From NCBI RefSeq assembly GCF_000568815.1, contig NZ_CP007201.1:310001-374000 (forward strand): DNA of 64,000 nt, given 5' to 3'. A program made the translations under genes and the position numbers. This document shows positions 26,298-34,492 of the stretch, piece by piece. Numbering within the stretch: position 1 is the first letter of the stretch; each line of letters opens with the position of its first letter. The notes beneath the pieces were generated by a model, which ran no database searches, had not been told where the DNA came from, and saw only the letters and a program-made list of their open reading frames with translations. Source of the stretch: Sulfurospirillum multivorans DSM 12446. GTDB taxonomy: Bacteria; Campylobacterota; Campylobacteria; Campylobacterales; Sulfurospirillaceae.

Positions 26298-26966
26298 ATG
26301 AAGATTTTACTGTTGGAAGATGACTACAACTACAATGAGAGCATTAAAGAATATTTGGAGCTCTTAGGGTACGAAGTCGATGCCTTTTTTGATGGAGAGA
26401 GTGCGCTGGATGCGATTATGGAAAAGTGCTATTATCTCTTTTTACTCGATGTCAAAGTGCCCAAACTCAATGGACACGAGCTGATCAAATACATCAAAGA
26501 GGCGAACATCACGACGCCGATTATCATCATGACATCCTTGGTCGATATTGACAACATCGAAATTGGGTATCAGCTTGGGTGCAATGATTACCTCAAGAAA
26601 CCTTTTGAGCTCAAAGAGTTGGAGCTTCGAGTACGTGAGCTCATTAAAAAGCACTATCAAACGAGCAGTGATGGCGAGTTTCGCCTCAGTTGCGGTTTTG
26701 TCTTTAATTTTGAAACGGGTGAGCTTAAAAACGAGGAAAAAACCGTTTCACTCACCTCAAAAGAACTTGATTTGGTGCGTTTTTTGATTCGACGTAAAAA
26801 CACCTTTTGCGACATTGAGTTGATTCGTGAAAATGTGTGGGAAGGCAAAGAGATCAGCTACGCGGATATTCGCATGTACATCAGAAAAATCAGGCTTAAA
26901 GTGGGTGAAGATGAGTTTATCAAATCCTCCCGTGGTTTAGGATACCGCATCGATGTTATCGCTTAA
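26298..26966 (+). CDS. OmpR/PhoB-type response regulator (triad 2)
   Basis: A 222-residue paralogue of the regulator at 9282: EDD at 7-9, Asp51 in LLDVKVP, Lys in DYLKKPF, and a winged-helix domain (LTSKELDLVRFLIRRKN, DIRMYIRKIRLK, GLGYRI). ATG 26298 behind AAGGAAAAAGGC is preferred over a TTG at 26280. Being encoded in the psr copy 2 operon, it probably senses the substrate of that reductase and controls the operon; this is inference from position. Confidence 0.92.
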   Translation: MKILLLEDDYNYNESIKEYLELLGYEVDAFFDGESALDAIMEKCYYLFLLDVKVPKLNGHELIKYIKEANITTPIIIMTSLVDIDNIEIGYQLGCNDYLKKPFELKELELRVRELIKKHYQTSSDGEFRLSCGFVFNFETGELKNEEKTVSLTSKELDLVRFLIRRKNTFCDIELIRENVWEGKEISYADIRMYIRKIRLKVGEDEFIKSSRGLGYRIDVIA

Positions 26967-28134
26967 CCCCTTTCGTTCGGTCTTAATCTATACGCTGATC
27001 GTGATGGCACTTTTTTGCGTGCCCAGTTACTTTGCGATTCAAAGTACGATCATGGAAGAGAAATACAAAGCAACGCAGGAGATTTTGGAGTGGGTGGATG
27101 CCCACGAGAAGAGCATTTTTGAAAAAGAGCACTTTGAAATTCCACGAAGCGTGCGCTTTCATATCAACATCTACGATACCTCTCACCAACTTCTGTACCG
27201 AGGTATCCAAGAATCTTTGATGGATCTTGATTTTAAAGTGCATGTGATTTATCCGTTTTTATATTTTCAAAAAAAGATTCAACACAAGAATGAGCTTTTA
27301 TACCTTGTGGTGGAGTTGCAACTCAATTATGCCAAGATTATTTTTATTACGACGATGCTCTTTTTTATCGTGCTTTTTTTGATCTATTTGATGAGCAACG
27401 TTTTTATTCACTCCAGCATTTATCCCTATAAAAAGATGCAGCGTTATATGAACGACTTTTTTAATGACTCGATGCATGAGCTCAAAACGCCTTTGGGTGT
27501 CATCAACATCAACGTTGAACTGCTTTCAAGTTATGTGAACTCCACTAAGCATCTTCAGCGCATTAAAGCCGCCACCAAACAGATGCAGATGACCTATGAA
27601 GATGTGGAATACTACATCAAACATAAAAAAGTGATCTACAACAAAGAGAGGATGAATCTCTCCGAGTATCTAAACCAACGCATCGCATTTTTTGAAGATA
27701 TTGCTGTTTCAAAGTCCATTGATTTGGAGCACAGCGTAGCGCCTGATATGATGATCTATATGAGTAAAGTGGAACTGCAACGCATCATCGACAACACTCT
27801 CTCCAATGCGATCAAATACTCCTTTTTTCAAGGCAAAGTGGAGATAAAACTTCTGCTTAAAGATGAAGAGCATTGTGTTCTTAGTTTTCACGATTACGGT
27901 CAAGGCATAAAAGATCTCTACAAAGTATTTCAGCGCTTTGAACGGGAGGATTCGGTGCAAGGTGGATTTGGTTTGGGACTTAATATCGTTCAAAATATTT
28001 GCAATAAAAGTGACATTGACATCAGCATCGAATCGTATGAAAACAAGGGTTCATGCTTTACGTATATCTTTAGGCTTGATAAAAAGAAGCTCTTAGACAG
28101 CGTCGATGATGGAACACTAAAGGGTGAAAAATGA
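26953..28134 (+). CDS. Two-component sensor histidine kinase (triad 2)
   Basis: A 393-residue kinase with helices near 8-30 and 128-150, a short periplasmic loop, HisKA with His175 in MHELKTPLGV, and HATPase motifs NAIKYSF, DYGQGIKD and GGFGLGLNIV. It overlaps the regulator by 14 bases and the Cache gene by 4. Architecture matches the kinase at 8123. The short periplasmic loop again suggests that ligand sensing relies on the partner Cache protein. Confidence 0.92.
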   Translation: MLSLNPFRSVLIYTLIVMALFCVPSYFAIQSTIMEEKYKATQEILEWVDAHEKSIFEKEHFEIPRSVRFHINIYDTSHQLLYRGIQESLMDLDFKVHVIYPFLYFQKKIQHKNELLYLVVELQLNYAKIIFITTMLFFIVLFLIYLMSNVFIHSSIYPYKKMQRYMNDFFNDSMHELKTPLGVININVELLSSYVNSTKHLQRIKAATKQMQMTYEDVEYYIKHKKVIYNKERMNLSEYLNQRIAFFEDIAVSKSIDLEHSVAPDMMIYMSKVELQRIIDNTLSNAIKYSFFQGKVEIKLLLKDEEHCVLSFHDYGQGIKDLYKVFQRFEREDSVQGGFGLGLNIVQNICNKSDIDISIESYENKGSCFTYIFRLDKKKLLDSVDDGTLKGEK

Positions 28135-28979
28135 AAGAAAAACGGTTTTTTCTCAGTGCGGCACTGATGCTTTTTTTTGGGCTTGTCATGCTTTTTTTGT
28201 ACGACAAATCCATTGCGTATGAAGAGGAAGCAACGCTTAAAAAACAGATGGATGCTCTGCTGTTAACCTTGCACAATAAGATTGAAGAGACGACCAAGGT
28301 CTCTTTGGCAAGTTCGGTTATTTTGGCGAAAAGCCCGCATGTGGTGGCGTGTTTGAACCAACAAGAAAGAGAGCACTGTTTGCAATACTTGCTTGAAATC
28401 AGAAACAGTATGGCACAAGCCAACATCTTTGAGAATGCACGCCTGCATCTGCATACCAAGGATTTTAAAAGTTTTATGCGCTTATGGGATTACAGCAATC
28501 AGACCAATGATGATCTTAGCACATTTCGTCATGCGTTAGAGAAGATCAAACAGAGTAAACAGCCGATTCATGGCATTGAGATTGGAAGACATGGCATGTT
28601 TATGCGTGCGATTGCTCCGGTTTTTAGCAAAAGTGAGTATATCGGAACGATTGAAACCGTGGTAGATTTTAAAGACCTGAATGAGTACTTTAAAAAAGAT
28701 GGTATTGAGCTTTATGTGTTGATGAAAAATGAGTACCAACCTATCGCCAATGCGGCAAGCTACTGTCAAAAACTGATGCTCGATAATTACACCATTGTCA
28801 ATCAAGAAATCAATGGTTTGGGGTTCATTAAAGAGATCAATTTTCAAGGCACGGGGTATCTTAAACGCGGCGATTATTATGTGCTGTATACCCCAATTGT
28901 GGACATTAACGGGGAGCATATTGGTTTCTTTGTACTGACTTGGAGTGAGAGTCTCTCCCTCGCATCCTTTAAAGGATGA
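28131..28979 (+). CDS. Membrane-anchored Cache-type sensor protein (triad 2)
   Basis: A 282-residue protein with one N-terminal membrane helix (residues 6-25) and a periplasmic double-Cache-like region, including LHTKDFKSFMRLWDYSN and a second half around IAPVFSKSEYIGTIETVVDF. There is no kinase, cyclase or methyl-accepting domain. It is paralogous to the protein encoded at 9938-10885 and has a normal ATG. It probably acts as a co-sensor for the adjacent kinase. Its last 11 bases overlap the convergent radical SAM gene. Confidence 0.8.
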   Translation: MKEKRFFLSAALMLFFGLVMLFLYDKSIAYEEEATLKKQMDALLLTLHNKIEETTKVSLASSVILAKSPHVVACLNQQEREHCLQYLLEIRNSMAQANIFENARLHLHTKDFKSFMRLWDYSNQTNDDLSTFRHALEKIKQSKQPIHGIEIGRHGMFMRAIAPVFSKSEYIGTIETVVDFKDLNEYFKKDGIELYVLMKNEYQPIANAASYCQKLMLDNYTIVNQEINGLGFIKEINFQGTGYLKRGDYYVLYTPIVDINGEHIGFFVLTWSESLSLASFKG

Positions 28980-30234
28980 GTCCCTTGCGTGCATCGTTGC
29001 GGATGCGATCCATGCCCATGTAAAACTCTTTCATCATCACTAAAAAGAGGTAGTCGCCAAATTCAGTCGTGGTGACACTCTCGTGATTCTCTTTGATCGC
29101 TTTGGCAAATTTAAGCAGCATCAACTCTTTTCCAAGTGTGTCGTTAATACTGACGCCAAACATGGTGGCAAATTTTTTCTTTGAAAGTTTGCCATTGAAA
29201 AGATCGACCATCAAGCGATAATACATCTGAGAATTAGCAGGAAAGGTGCGCTCTTTGGTCACGGCTGAGTGTTTTTCTTGAATCAATGCCGCGTATTTAT
29301 CCAGAGCAAATTCATTGAGATAGAGGGTGTCTTGAAGGAAGCTAAACGAGCCTGAACCTACCCCGATGTACTCTTCATTGTCGATGATATACTCATCGAT
29401 AATCAGCTCGCTCTCTTTAGAAAACGACCAACCATGGCGCGCAGGATAACGCTCTTTTAAAGACTCTTTGATCACGCTAAAAAAGGCAAATTCGTTCTCA
29501 AGGCTGAATTCACCCAATGTTTTTTGGACACTGTTTTTCACTAAAGAGGAGGTCATAAGTGGATAAACACTGGTTTGCTCAGGGCTTAGTTTTTTCAAGA
29601 TATCTAAATCTTGAATCAATCCCTCTTTGGTTTGCGTTGGAAAATTGAAGATCAGATCCACGCTGGTGATGGGCAAGATCCCCAACATGGATGCAATCTT
29701 CGCGTACACCTCTTCGCCTGAACCAAACTTTTCATAACGTCCCAGTTTTTTTAACAGAACATCATCAAAGGTTTGAACACCGATGGAGAGACGATCCACC
29801 AAACCATCCAATTGGAGTATGGTCTTGGGCTTGATGTGGTTGGGATCGGTCTCGCACGAGACGTGTTCAATGGAGAAGAGTTTTCGAACCAACTCAATGG
29901 TCTTTAGAAGCTCTTCTTCATCAATCAGAGGTGTACCGCCACCAATCACCAAATAGTTAAAATCATACCCTAACGCCTTTACATGTAAAATCTCTTCACG
30001 TAAATGTGCATAGTAGTGCGCCGCAGCTTCTTTGGTGTAGGTGAATTTATTAAACGAGCAGTACGGGCAAAACATCGTACAAAACGGTACGTGAATATAG
30101 AGAAGATACTTTTTGTCTTCAGGCGGTGGTGGCAATCCTAAAGAGGGTTTTTCGACATGTAAATAGTGCTTGGTGTATTGGCTCATAAAATAGCTTGTCG
30201 CATTCGTAATAAGCTTTGATTGTCGGGTTTGCAT
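28969..30234 (-). CDS. HemN/HemW-like radical SAM protein
   Basis: A 421-residue radical SAM protein of the coproporphyrinogen III oxidase-like family. The cluster motif CTMFCPYCS places Cys at 52, 56 and 59 after the IHVPF motif, followed by VIGGGTPL, ETDPNHI, LSIGVQTF and DLIFNFPTQT. Family members include anaerobic haem synthesis enzymes, haem chaperones and haem-degrading methyltransferases, and I cannot separate these by sequence alone. Neighbouring genes give no clear hint. One palindrome at 29978 codes LHVK. Confidence 0.75.
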   Translation of the reverse strand: MQTRQSKLITNATSYFMSQYTKHYLHVEKPSLGLPPPPEDKKYLLYIHVPFCTMFCPYCSFNKFTYTKEAAAHYYAHLREEILHVKALGYDFNYLVIGGGTPLIDEEELLKTIELVRKLFSIEHVSCETDPNHIKPKTILQLDGLVDRLSIGVQTFDDVLLKKLGRYEKFGSGEEVYAKIASMLGILPITSVDLIFNFPTQTKEGLIQDLDILKKLSPEQTSVYPLMTSSLVKNSVQKTLGEFSLENEFAFFSVIKESLKERYPARHGWSFSKESELIIDEYIIDNEEYIGVGSGSFSFLQDTLYLNEFALDKYAALIQEKHSAVTKERTFPANSQMYYRLMVDLFNGKLSKKKFATMFGVSINDTLGKELMLLKFAKAIKENHESVTTTEFGDYLFLVMMKEFYMGMDRIRNDARKGLIL

Positions 30235-30360
30235 ACTAATCCTTATTTACTTTTCGTGCCAAATGAAAGTACATTATAGTGGTTCTTTGTGACATTCAGA
30301 ATGATATAAATTGTCTATAACAAACTTCTAGAAGTATTATAAACCTATGAACGTAATTTT

Positions 30361-30384
30361 TATGTAAACAAAAGGTTACGTAAA
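30361..30384 (+). promoter_or_regulatory. Pair of TATGTAAA/ACGTAAA half-sites
   Basis: TATGTAAA (30361-30368) and ACGTAAA (30378-30384), 16 bases apart start to start, are the complements of TTTACATA and TTTACGT upstream of psrA1. The same regulator could act at both places. Confidence 0.3.
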
Positions 30385-30476
30385 TCAAAATGTTAAGAAA
30401 TAAAAAAGGAATACTACATATAAAAAAGGAGAAAATGAGGGGAAATGCTTTTCATAATGAATCCACGTTATTTAAC

Positions 30477-30482
30477 TATAAT
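30477..30482 (+). promoter_or_regulatory. Putative -10 element for the secreted charged-tail protein
   Basis: TATAAT, 34 bases upstream of the start codon; the -35 region is weak. Confidence 0.4.
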
Positions 30483-30515
30483 GATAAGATCTATTTAAAG
30501 GCTCAAGGAGAGATG

Positions 30516-30989
30516 ATGAAATGTATAAAAATAGTTTTTACCGCGTTTGGAATAATGATGCTTACGGTATCTGCCCTCAGTGCTGCTGATTTTGATTGGA
30601 TGGTCAATCTCAATCTTCGTTCAAACGCAGATCCTTACGCGTATAAATCAGGGCTTGTCTCACGTTTTGGCGTTCCTGAGTCACAGCTGAGCGTGATTCT
30701 TAAAAGTGTTGGTGCCCCTGCGGATGCCTATATGATTTTACGTTTGTCGGAGCTTTCGGGAAGACCGCCTGAATATGTGCTTAAACACTATCATGCGAAA
30801 AAAGACCGTGGTTGGGGTGTTTTGGCACAAGATCTTGGTGTAAAACCTGGCTCCAATGAGTTTAAAACACTCAAAGGGGGGCATGATATGCGTGATATGA
30901 ATGATGACCGTCATGACGATAAACGAGACGACAAACGTGATGAGAGAGACCAAGTGCGTGAGAAAGAGCACGGTAAAGGCAAACACTAA
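30516..30989 (+). CDS. Secreted protein with a highly charged His/Asp/Arg-rich tail, unknown function
   Basis: About 157 residues. A signal peptide covers residues 1-24 (hydrophobic core, then SALSAADFDW). The middle is a helical domain (RFGVPESQLSVILKSVG). The last 40 residues are a low-complexity run of Asp, Arg, Lys and His with repeats of DDKRD. AAGGAG ends five bases before ATG 30516 (ATG 30513 is directly next to it); a longer open frame from 30390 has no support. The gene stands alone. The tail might bind metal or a charged surface polymer. I do not recognise the family. Confidence 0.65.
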   Translation: MKCIKIVFTAFGIMMLTVSALSAADFDWMVNLNLRSNADPYAYKSGLVSRFGVPESQLSVILKSVGAPADAYMILRLSELSGRPPEYVLKHYHAKKDRGWGVLAQDLGVKPGSNEFKTLKGGHDMRDMNDDRHDDKRDDKRDERDQVREKEHGKGKH

Positions 30990-31004
30990 TCGCTACGCTT
31001 CAAG

Positions 31005-31030
31005 CGCTTAGAGGGTTTTGCTTCTAAGCG
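31005..31030. terminator. Hairpin after the charged-tail protein gene
   Basis: CGCTTAGA (31005-31012) pairs with TCTAAGCG (31023-31030) around a 10-base loop, 16 bases after the stop. No T-run follows. It resembles in shape, but not clearly in sequence, the first hairpin of the structured repeat family. Confidence 0.45.
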
Positions 31031-31093
31031 TGATACGTGGCTAAAATTTGAGCTAAATCGGTTATAATTACAGAAAAACTAAAGGAATTTTCC

Positions 31094-32011
31094 ATGAAAA
31101 CGTATGCATGTGGACATATTAATCCCGATTCTGATTCTGTTGTATCAGCCATTTCCCTCTCGTATCTCAAAACCCAACTAGGTGAGACATGTATTCCCGC
31201 TCGTCAAGGCGAACTTAGCCCTGAGACAGAGTTCATTTTAAAGACGTTTAATCTTGAAAAACCGCTGTTAAAAAATGATTTTTCAGGCGACAATCTTTAC
31301 ATTACCGACTATTCCGACCTTGCGCAAGCACCTCACAATCTCAAAGAGACGAATATCTTAGGGATTATTGATCACCATAAACTAGGTGACATTACCACAA
31401 CGACACCCCTTGAGTGCTGGATTCGCCCTGTTGGGTGTACCAATACGATCGTCAAAGAGATGTTTGACCACTATAAAATTCAAATTCCAAAAGAGATTGC
31501 GGGTGGGATGATGCTAGCCATTCTCAGTGACACCGTTTTGTTCAAATCCCCAACCTGCACCAAAGTCGACACCAAAGCGGTGAAAGAGTTAGCGATAATT
31601 GCAGGTGTGGTTGATTTTAAAGCGTTAGGTATGGAGATGTTTTTAGTCAAATCGGCTGTGAAAGGTGCAAGTCCACGCTCCTTGTTACTTCGCGATTACA
31701 AAGACTTTGAAATGGGTGGTCATAAAATTGGCATCGGTCAACTTGAAGTGGTCGATCTCAAAGTGTTTGATGAGATGAAAGAGGCACTTTTTGCCGATAT
31801 GAAAGCCTACAAAGAAGAGGGCGGACGCCATACGGTCATGCTTTTGTTAACCGACATTATGATTGAAGGGTCTCAATTTTTAGTCGTGAGTGATGATGAA
31901 AGTGTGATTGAAAAAGCAATGAATACAAAACTTGTAAACCACGAAATGTGGGTTGATGGCGTATTGAGCCGTAAAAAACAGGTCATTCCTGTTATGGAAA
32001 AGCAGTTCTAA
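31094..32011 (+). CDS. ppaC: Manganese-dependent inorganic pyrophosphatase
   Basis: A 305-residue DHH-family enzyme that hydrolyses pyrophosphate to phosphate. Motifs: GHINPDSDSV (residues 7-16), ITDYSDLAQ, IIDHHKLGD and a C-terminal DHHA2 domain with the SRKKQVIP motif near the end. Length is typical for family II enzymes. AAAGGAATTTTCC precedes the ATG. An unknown gene follows 10 bases downstream. Confidence 0.93.
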   Translation: MKTYACGHINPDSDSVVSAISLSYLKTQLGETCIPARQGELSPETEFILKTFNLEKPLLKNDFSGDNLYITDYSDLAQAPHNLKETNILGIIDHHKLGDITTTTPLECWIRPVGCTNTIVKEMFDHYKIQIPKEIAGGMMLAILSDTVLFKSPTCTKVDTKAVKELAIIAGVVDFKALGMEMFLVKSAVKGASPRSLLLRDYKDFEMGGHKIGIGQLEVVDLKVFDEMKEALFADMKAYKEEGGRHTVMLLLTDIMIEGSQFLVVSDDESVIEKAMNTKLVNHEMWVDGVLSRKKQVIPVMEKQF

Positions 32012-32021
32012 AAGCGTTTCT

Positions 32022-32801
32022 GTGAAAAAATTTACGCTGAAGCGACGCTATCTGATTCAAAATCCTAAGGAAGTGGTGAAGTCTATTCTCACCACGTTTC
32101 CTCTTTACAAAAAAAATCTTCAACAACTTTTTATCGAAAACCATCCGGATGCGTCTGAGCGGTTGGCAGTACTTGGAACACGGTTTCATTCACTCGGCGA
32201 GATGGAAGATTTTGAAGAGGATTTGAAATCATTTCTATGCGCGGACGTGAGTGGCGATAAACGTTACAAAAGCCGCTATCTCTCTTTGTTTGGATTGCCT
32301 CAAACGTATGATTTTTCACTCTATGAAGTTTATAAGAAATGCGACAGAATCGGCATTAAATCCTTTGAGTTTGCTTTTGCTTCAGGAATGAGCACGCACA
32401 AAGTACTCAAAGTACTTCTCTATCGTGAGATGCAATTTTTAGAATACGAAGTGGCACTGCTTTTGGAAGATCATGCTAAAGCGCCTAAAACGATTGCCAA
32501 GCGAGCGGAAAATATCGGCTATCTTTTGAAGGTTTCAACGGCGATTTTCGATGAGGTGATGCGAGAAAAAATGCTCAAAACGTTCGCACCTCTGCTAAGT
32601 CAAGACAGAGCGCGTCTGCTTCCTTTTGTGCAAAGTAGAGCCTATGCAACCTTGCTGTTAGACATGCGTTTTTTTCTGCGTGAACAGAGTGGTTTTTACC
32701 TTTTAAAAAAGAGCGAAATGCCCCTGCTTTTTTTTGTGAAAAAGTACCTCAAAAAAGAAGAATTTCGCATCGCCAAAAGGCTTAAAAAGGCGCTTTATTA
32801 A
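32022..32801 (+). CDS. Hypothetical helical protein downstream of ppaC
   Basis: A 259-residue cytoplasmic protein I do not recognise. It is mostly helical and basic (KKFTLKRRYLIQNPKE at the start, KKYLKKEEFRIAKRLKKALY at the end), with no membrane helix or cysteine motif. It starts with GTG ten bases after ppaC and is probably cotranscribed. The reading frame is clean, with normal codon use, so it is a real gene. Confidence 0.65.
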   Translation: MKKFTLKRRYLIQNPKEVVKSILTTFPLYKKNLQQLFIENHPDASERLAVLGTRFHSLGEMEDFEEDLKSFLCADVSGDKRYKSRYLSLFGLPQTYDFSLYEVYKKCDRIGIKSFEFAFASGMSTHKVLKVLLYREMQFLEYEVALLLEDHAKAPKTIAKRAENIGYLLKVSTAIFDEVMREKMLKTFAPLLSQDRARLLPFVQSRAYATLLLDMRFFLREQSGFYLLKKSEMPLLFFVKKYLKKEEFRIAKRLKKALY

Positions 32802-32866
32802 CACTTTATTTTGATTTTTGAGGTATTGCGATACAATATCATACTTCTTTCTAAAAAGGATAAACA

Positions 32867-33637
32867 ATGAAAAAAATAGTACATGTAAGCCTTGCACTCA
32901 GTGCTGCGCTTGTTTTTATGACAGGATGTGCGACGAGTGAACTGCAAACAAGTGCCCGTATGACACAGAGCGTTTTTATTAATCCTGTGGCAAAAGATAA
33001 ACGAACCATTTTTGTTTCAACTAAAAATACCAGTGGCGCACCAATTAACCTTGAAAACCGCATGGTTCAAGCCCTTTATGCCAAAGGATATACGATTGTG
33101 GATGATCCTGAAATGGCAACGTATGTGCTTATGACAAACATTTTATTTTGTAACAAAAAAAGTGAGAACAATGTCGTTGCAGGAGCTGTAATGGGCGGTG
33201 CTGCAGGTGCGATCGCCAATTCAGGATCGAGTGGAAGAGGCATGGCAGCAGCAGGTCTTGGAGGTGCACTTGTCGGTGGACTCATTGGAAAAGCGACCGA
33301 AGATACCATTTTCCAAATGCAAGTCGACATCGTGATTCGTGAAAAAGCCAAAGGCAGAGTGATGGCAAATACAGGCAATGTTGGTGGACAAGCTGGCATT
33401 AGAGACGGTCAAAAAACAGGCACGATCAACAGCTTTGGCGGACCAATTCGCGATGCGGATGCAAGTGGCAAACTCTACAGCAACACCTACTCCTCTGCTT
33501 CCCAATCGTATGAGAGTGACTACATCGAACACCGTACGATGATGTTTGCAGAAGCTACGAAAATGGATCTAACACTGTCCGAAGCAACACCGATTTTAGA
33601 AGATAAAATCGCACAACAAGTCGCAGGACTGTTTTAA
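32867..33637 (+). CDS. TraT-like outer-membrane lipoprotein (complement-resistance family)
   Basis: A 256-residue lipoprotein. The lipobox FMTGC places the lipidated Cys at residue 21. The central VAGAVMGGAAGAIA...GLGGALVGGLIGKA glycine-rich segment and the surrounding NTKNTS-like region fit TraT. TraT proteins on plasmids block surface contact and complement; chromosomal copies are common in this phylum and their role is less clear. There is no conjugation context. It is directly followed by structured repeat copy C, which starts two bases after the stop. Confidence 0.85.
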   Translation: MKKIVHVSLALSAALVFMTGCATSELQTSARMTQSVFINPVAKDKRTIFVSTKNTSGAPINLENRMVQALYAKGYTIVDDPEMATYVLMTNILFCNKKSENNVVAGAVMGGAAGAIANSGSSGRGMAAAGLGGALVGGLIGKATEDTIFQMQVDIVIREKAKGRVMANTGNVGGQAGIRDGQKTGTINSFGGPIRDADASGKLYSNTYSSASQSYESDYIEHRTMMFAEATKMDLTLSEATPILEDKIAQQVAGLF

Positions 33638-33638
33638 C

Positions 33639-33750
33639 CTTGACACGCACCAAAAGCAAAGCTCTTGGTGCTACGTTTGCCACTAGGGCACTAAAGCTAG
33701 CCTCTTGCGAGGCAGAATCGTTAAGCAAAGCTCGCCAATCAATTGGCAAG
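33639..33750 (+). repeat. Structured dispersed repeat, copy C (diverged)
   Basis: This interval keeps the anchors CTTGACACG and CTACGTT at the same 23-nt distance as copies A and B, followed by CACTAGG, but the 23-nt hairpin between them has a different sequence: CACCAAA pairs with C-TTGGTG around AAGC-aaa-GCT. The geometry (ten positions per arm, one mismatch, 3-nt loop) is unchanged. It continues with GCCTC/GAGGC and ends with a GCCAAT/ATTGGC stem. It lies between the TraT-like gene and ubiE. Confidence 0.65.
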
Positions 33751-33753
33751 TAT

Positions 33754-33772
33754 TTTACATGTAGGAATTGTT
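33754..33772 (+). promoter_or_regulatory. Palindrome variant overlapping the ubiE ribosome-binding site
   Basis: TTTACATGTAGG at 33754-33765 runs into AGGA (33763-33766), six bases before TTG 33773. The recurrent palindrome here carries the Shine-Dalgarno sequence. Confidence 0.5.
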
Positions 33773-34492
33773 TTGGAGAATAACGACAACAAGCAACAAA
33801 AAATTGTTCAGATGTTTGATGAGATCGCAGGGACATATGACACTGCAAACCGCGTTTTAAGTATGGGAATTGACATTCAGTGGCGTAAAACGGCGTGTGA
33901 TGAGACCTTTGCACGCTACACTAAACCGATCACTCTCATTGTCGATGTCGCATGTGGCACAGGCGACATGATGGGCTATTGGGCAAAGCAAGCCAAAAAA
34001 GCAGGACGCCAGATCGGCAAGATTTTAGGTGTTGATCCCTCCGTTGGAATGACCGATGTGGGCAAACAAAAATTTCCCGCGTTTGAATTTGTCATCTCTG
34101 AAGCTACACAGATCCCTCTGCCAAATGAAAGTGCTGATATTTTAAGTATCAGCTATGGTATTCGCAATGTCGTCCGTCGAGGGGAAGCGTTTAGCGAGTT
34201 TGCGCGTGTCGTTAAGCAAGGCGGATATGTTGTCATTTTAGAATTTACCAAAGATGAGAAAAAGGGCTTTTTCTTCACGATCAAAGATTTTTACCTGAAC
34301 AAAGTGCTTCCGATTTTGGGTGGCATTATCTCTAAAAACAGAGCGGCGTATGAGTATTTGCCAACCTCTATCGAAGGGTTTTTAACCGCTTCGATGCTTC
34401 AAAAAGAGTTGGATGTCGCGGGCTTTGAAACTGAATTTGTTAAAAGCTTTTCGATGGATATCTCGACCTTGGTCATTGCTAAAAAACGCTAA
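33773..34492 (+). CDS. ubiE: Menaquinone/ubiquinone C-methyltransferase UbiE/MenG
   Basis: A 239-residue SAM-dependent enzyme for the last C-methylation of (mena)quinone. Motifs: KIVQMFDEIAGTYDTANRVLSMG, DVACGTGDMM (SAM site), SYGIRNV, YEYLPTSIEGF. TTG 33773 is chosen because AGGA lies six bases upstream and the protein then starts LENNDNKQQKIV, normal for the family; a TTG at 33743 would translate the repeat and palindrome. It fits the menaquinone-dependent reductases in this window. The stop overlaps xseA by one base. Confidence 0.9.
   Translation: MENNDNKQQKIVQMFDEIAGTYDTANRVLSMGIDIQWRKTACDETFARYTKPITLIVDVACGTGDMMGYWAKQAKKAGRQIGKILGVDPSVGMTDVGKQKFPAFEFVISEATQIPLPNESADILSISYGIRNVVRRGEAFSEFARVVKQGGYVVILEFTKDEKKGFFFTIKDFYLNKVLPILGGIISKNRAAYEYLPTSIEGFLTASMLQKELDVAGFETEFVKSFSMDISTLVIAKKR

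Noticed and set aside
30990-31035. Fourth copy of the structured repeat
   Set aside because: The hairpin and a following CGTG resemble the family, but the anchors TTGACACG and CTACGTT are missing and the hairpin spacing differs; treated as an ordinary hairpin.
32867-33637. TraT as a sign of an integrated conjugative plasmid
   Set aside because: No other transfer, replication or integrase gene is nearby, base composition is normal, and TraT-like lipoproteins are common on chromosomes of this phylum.
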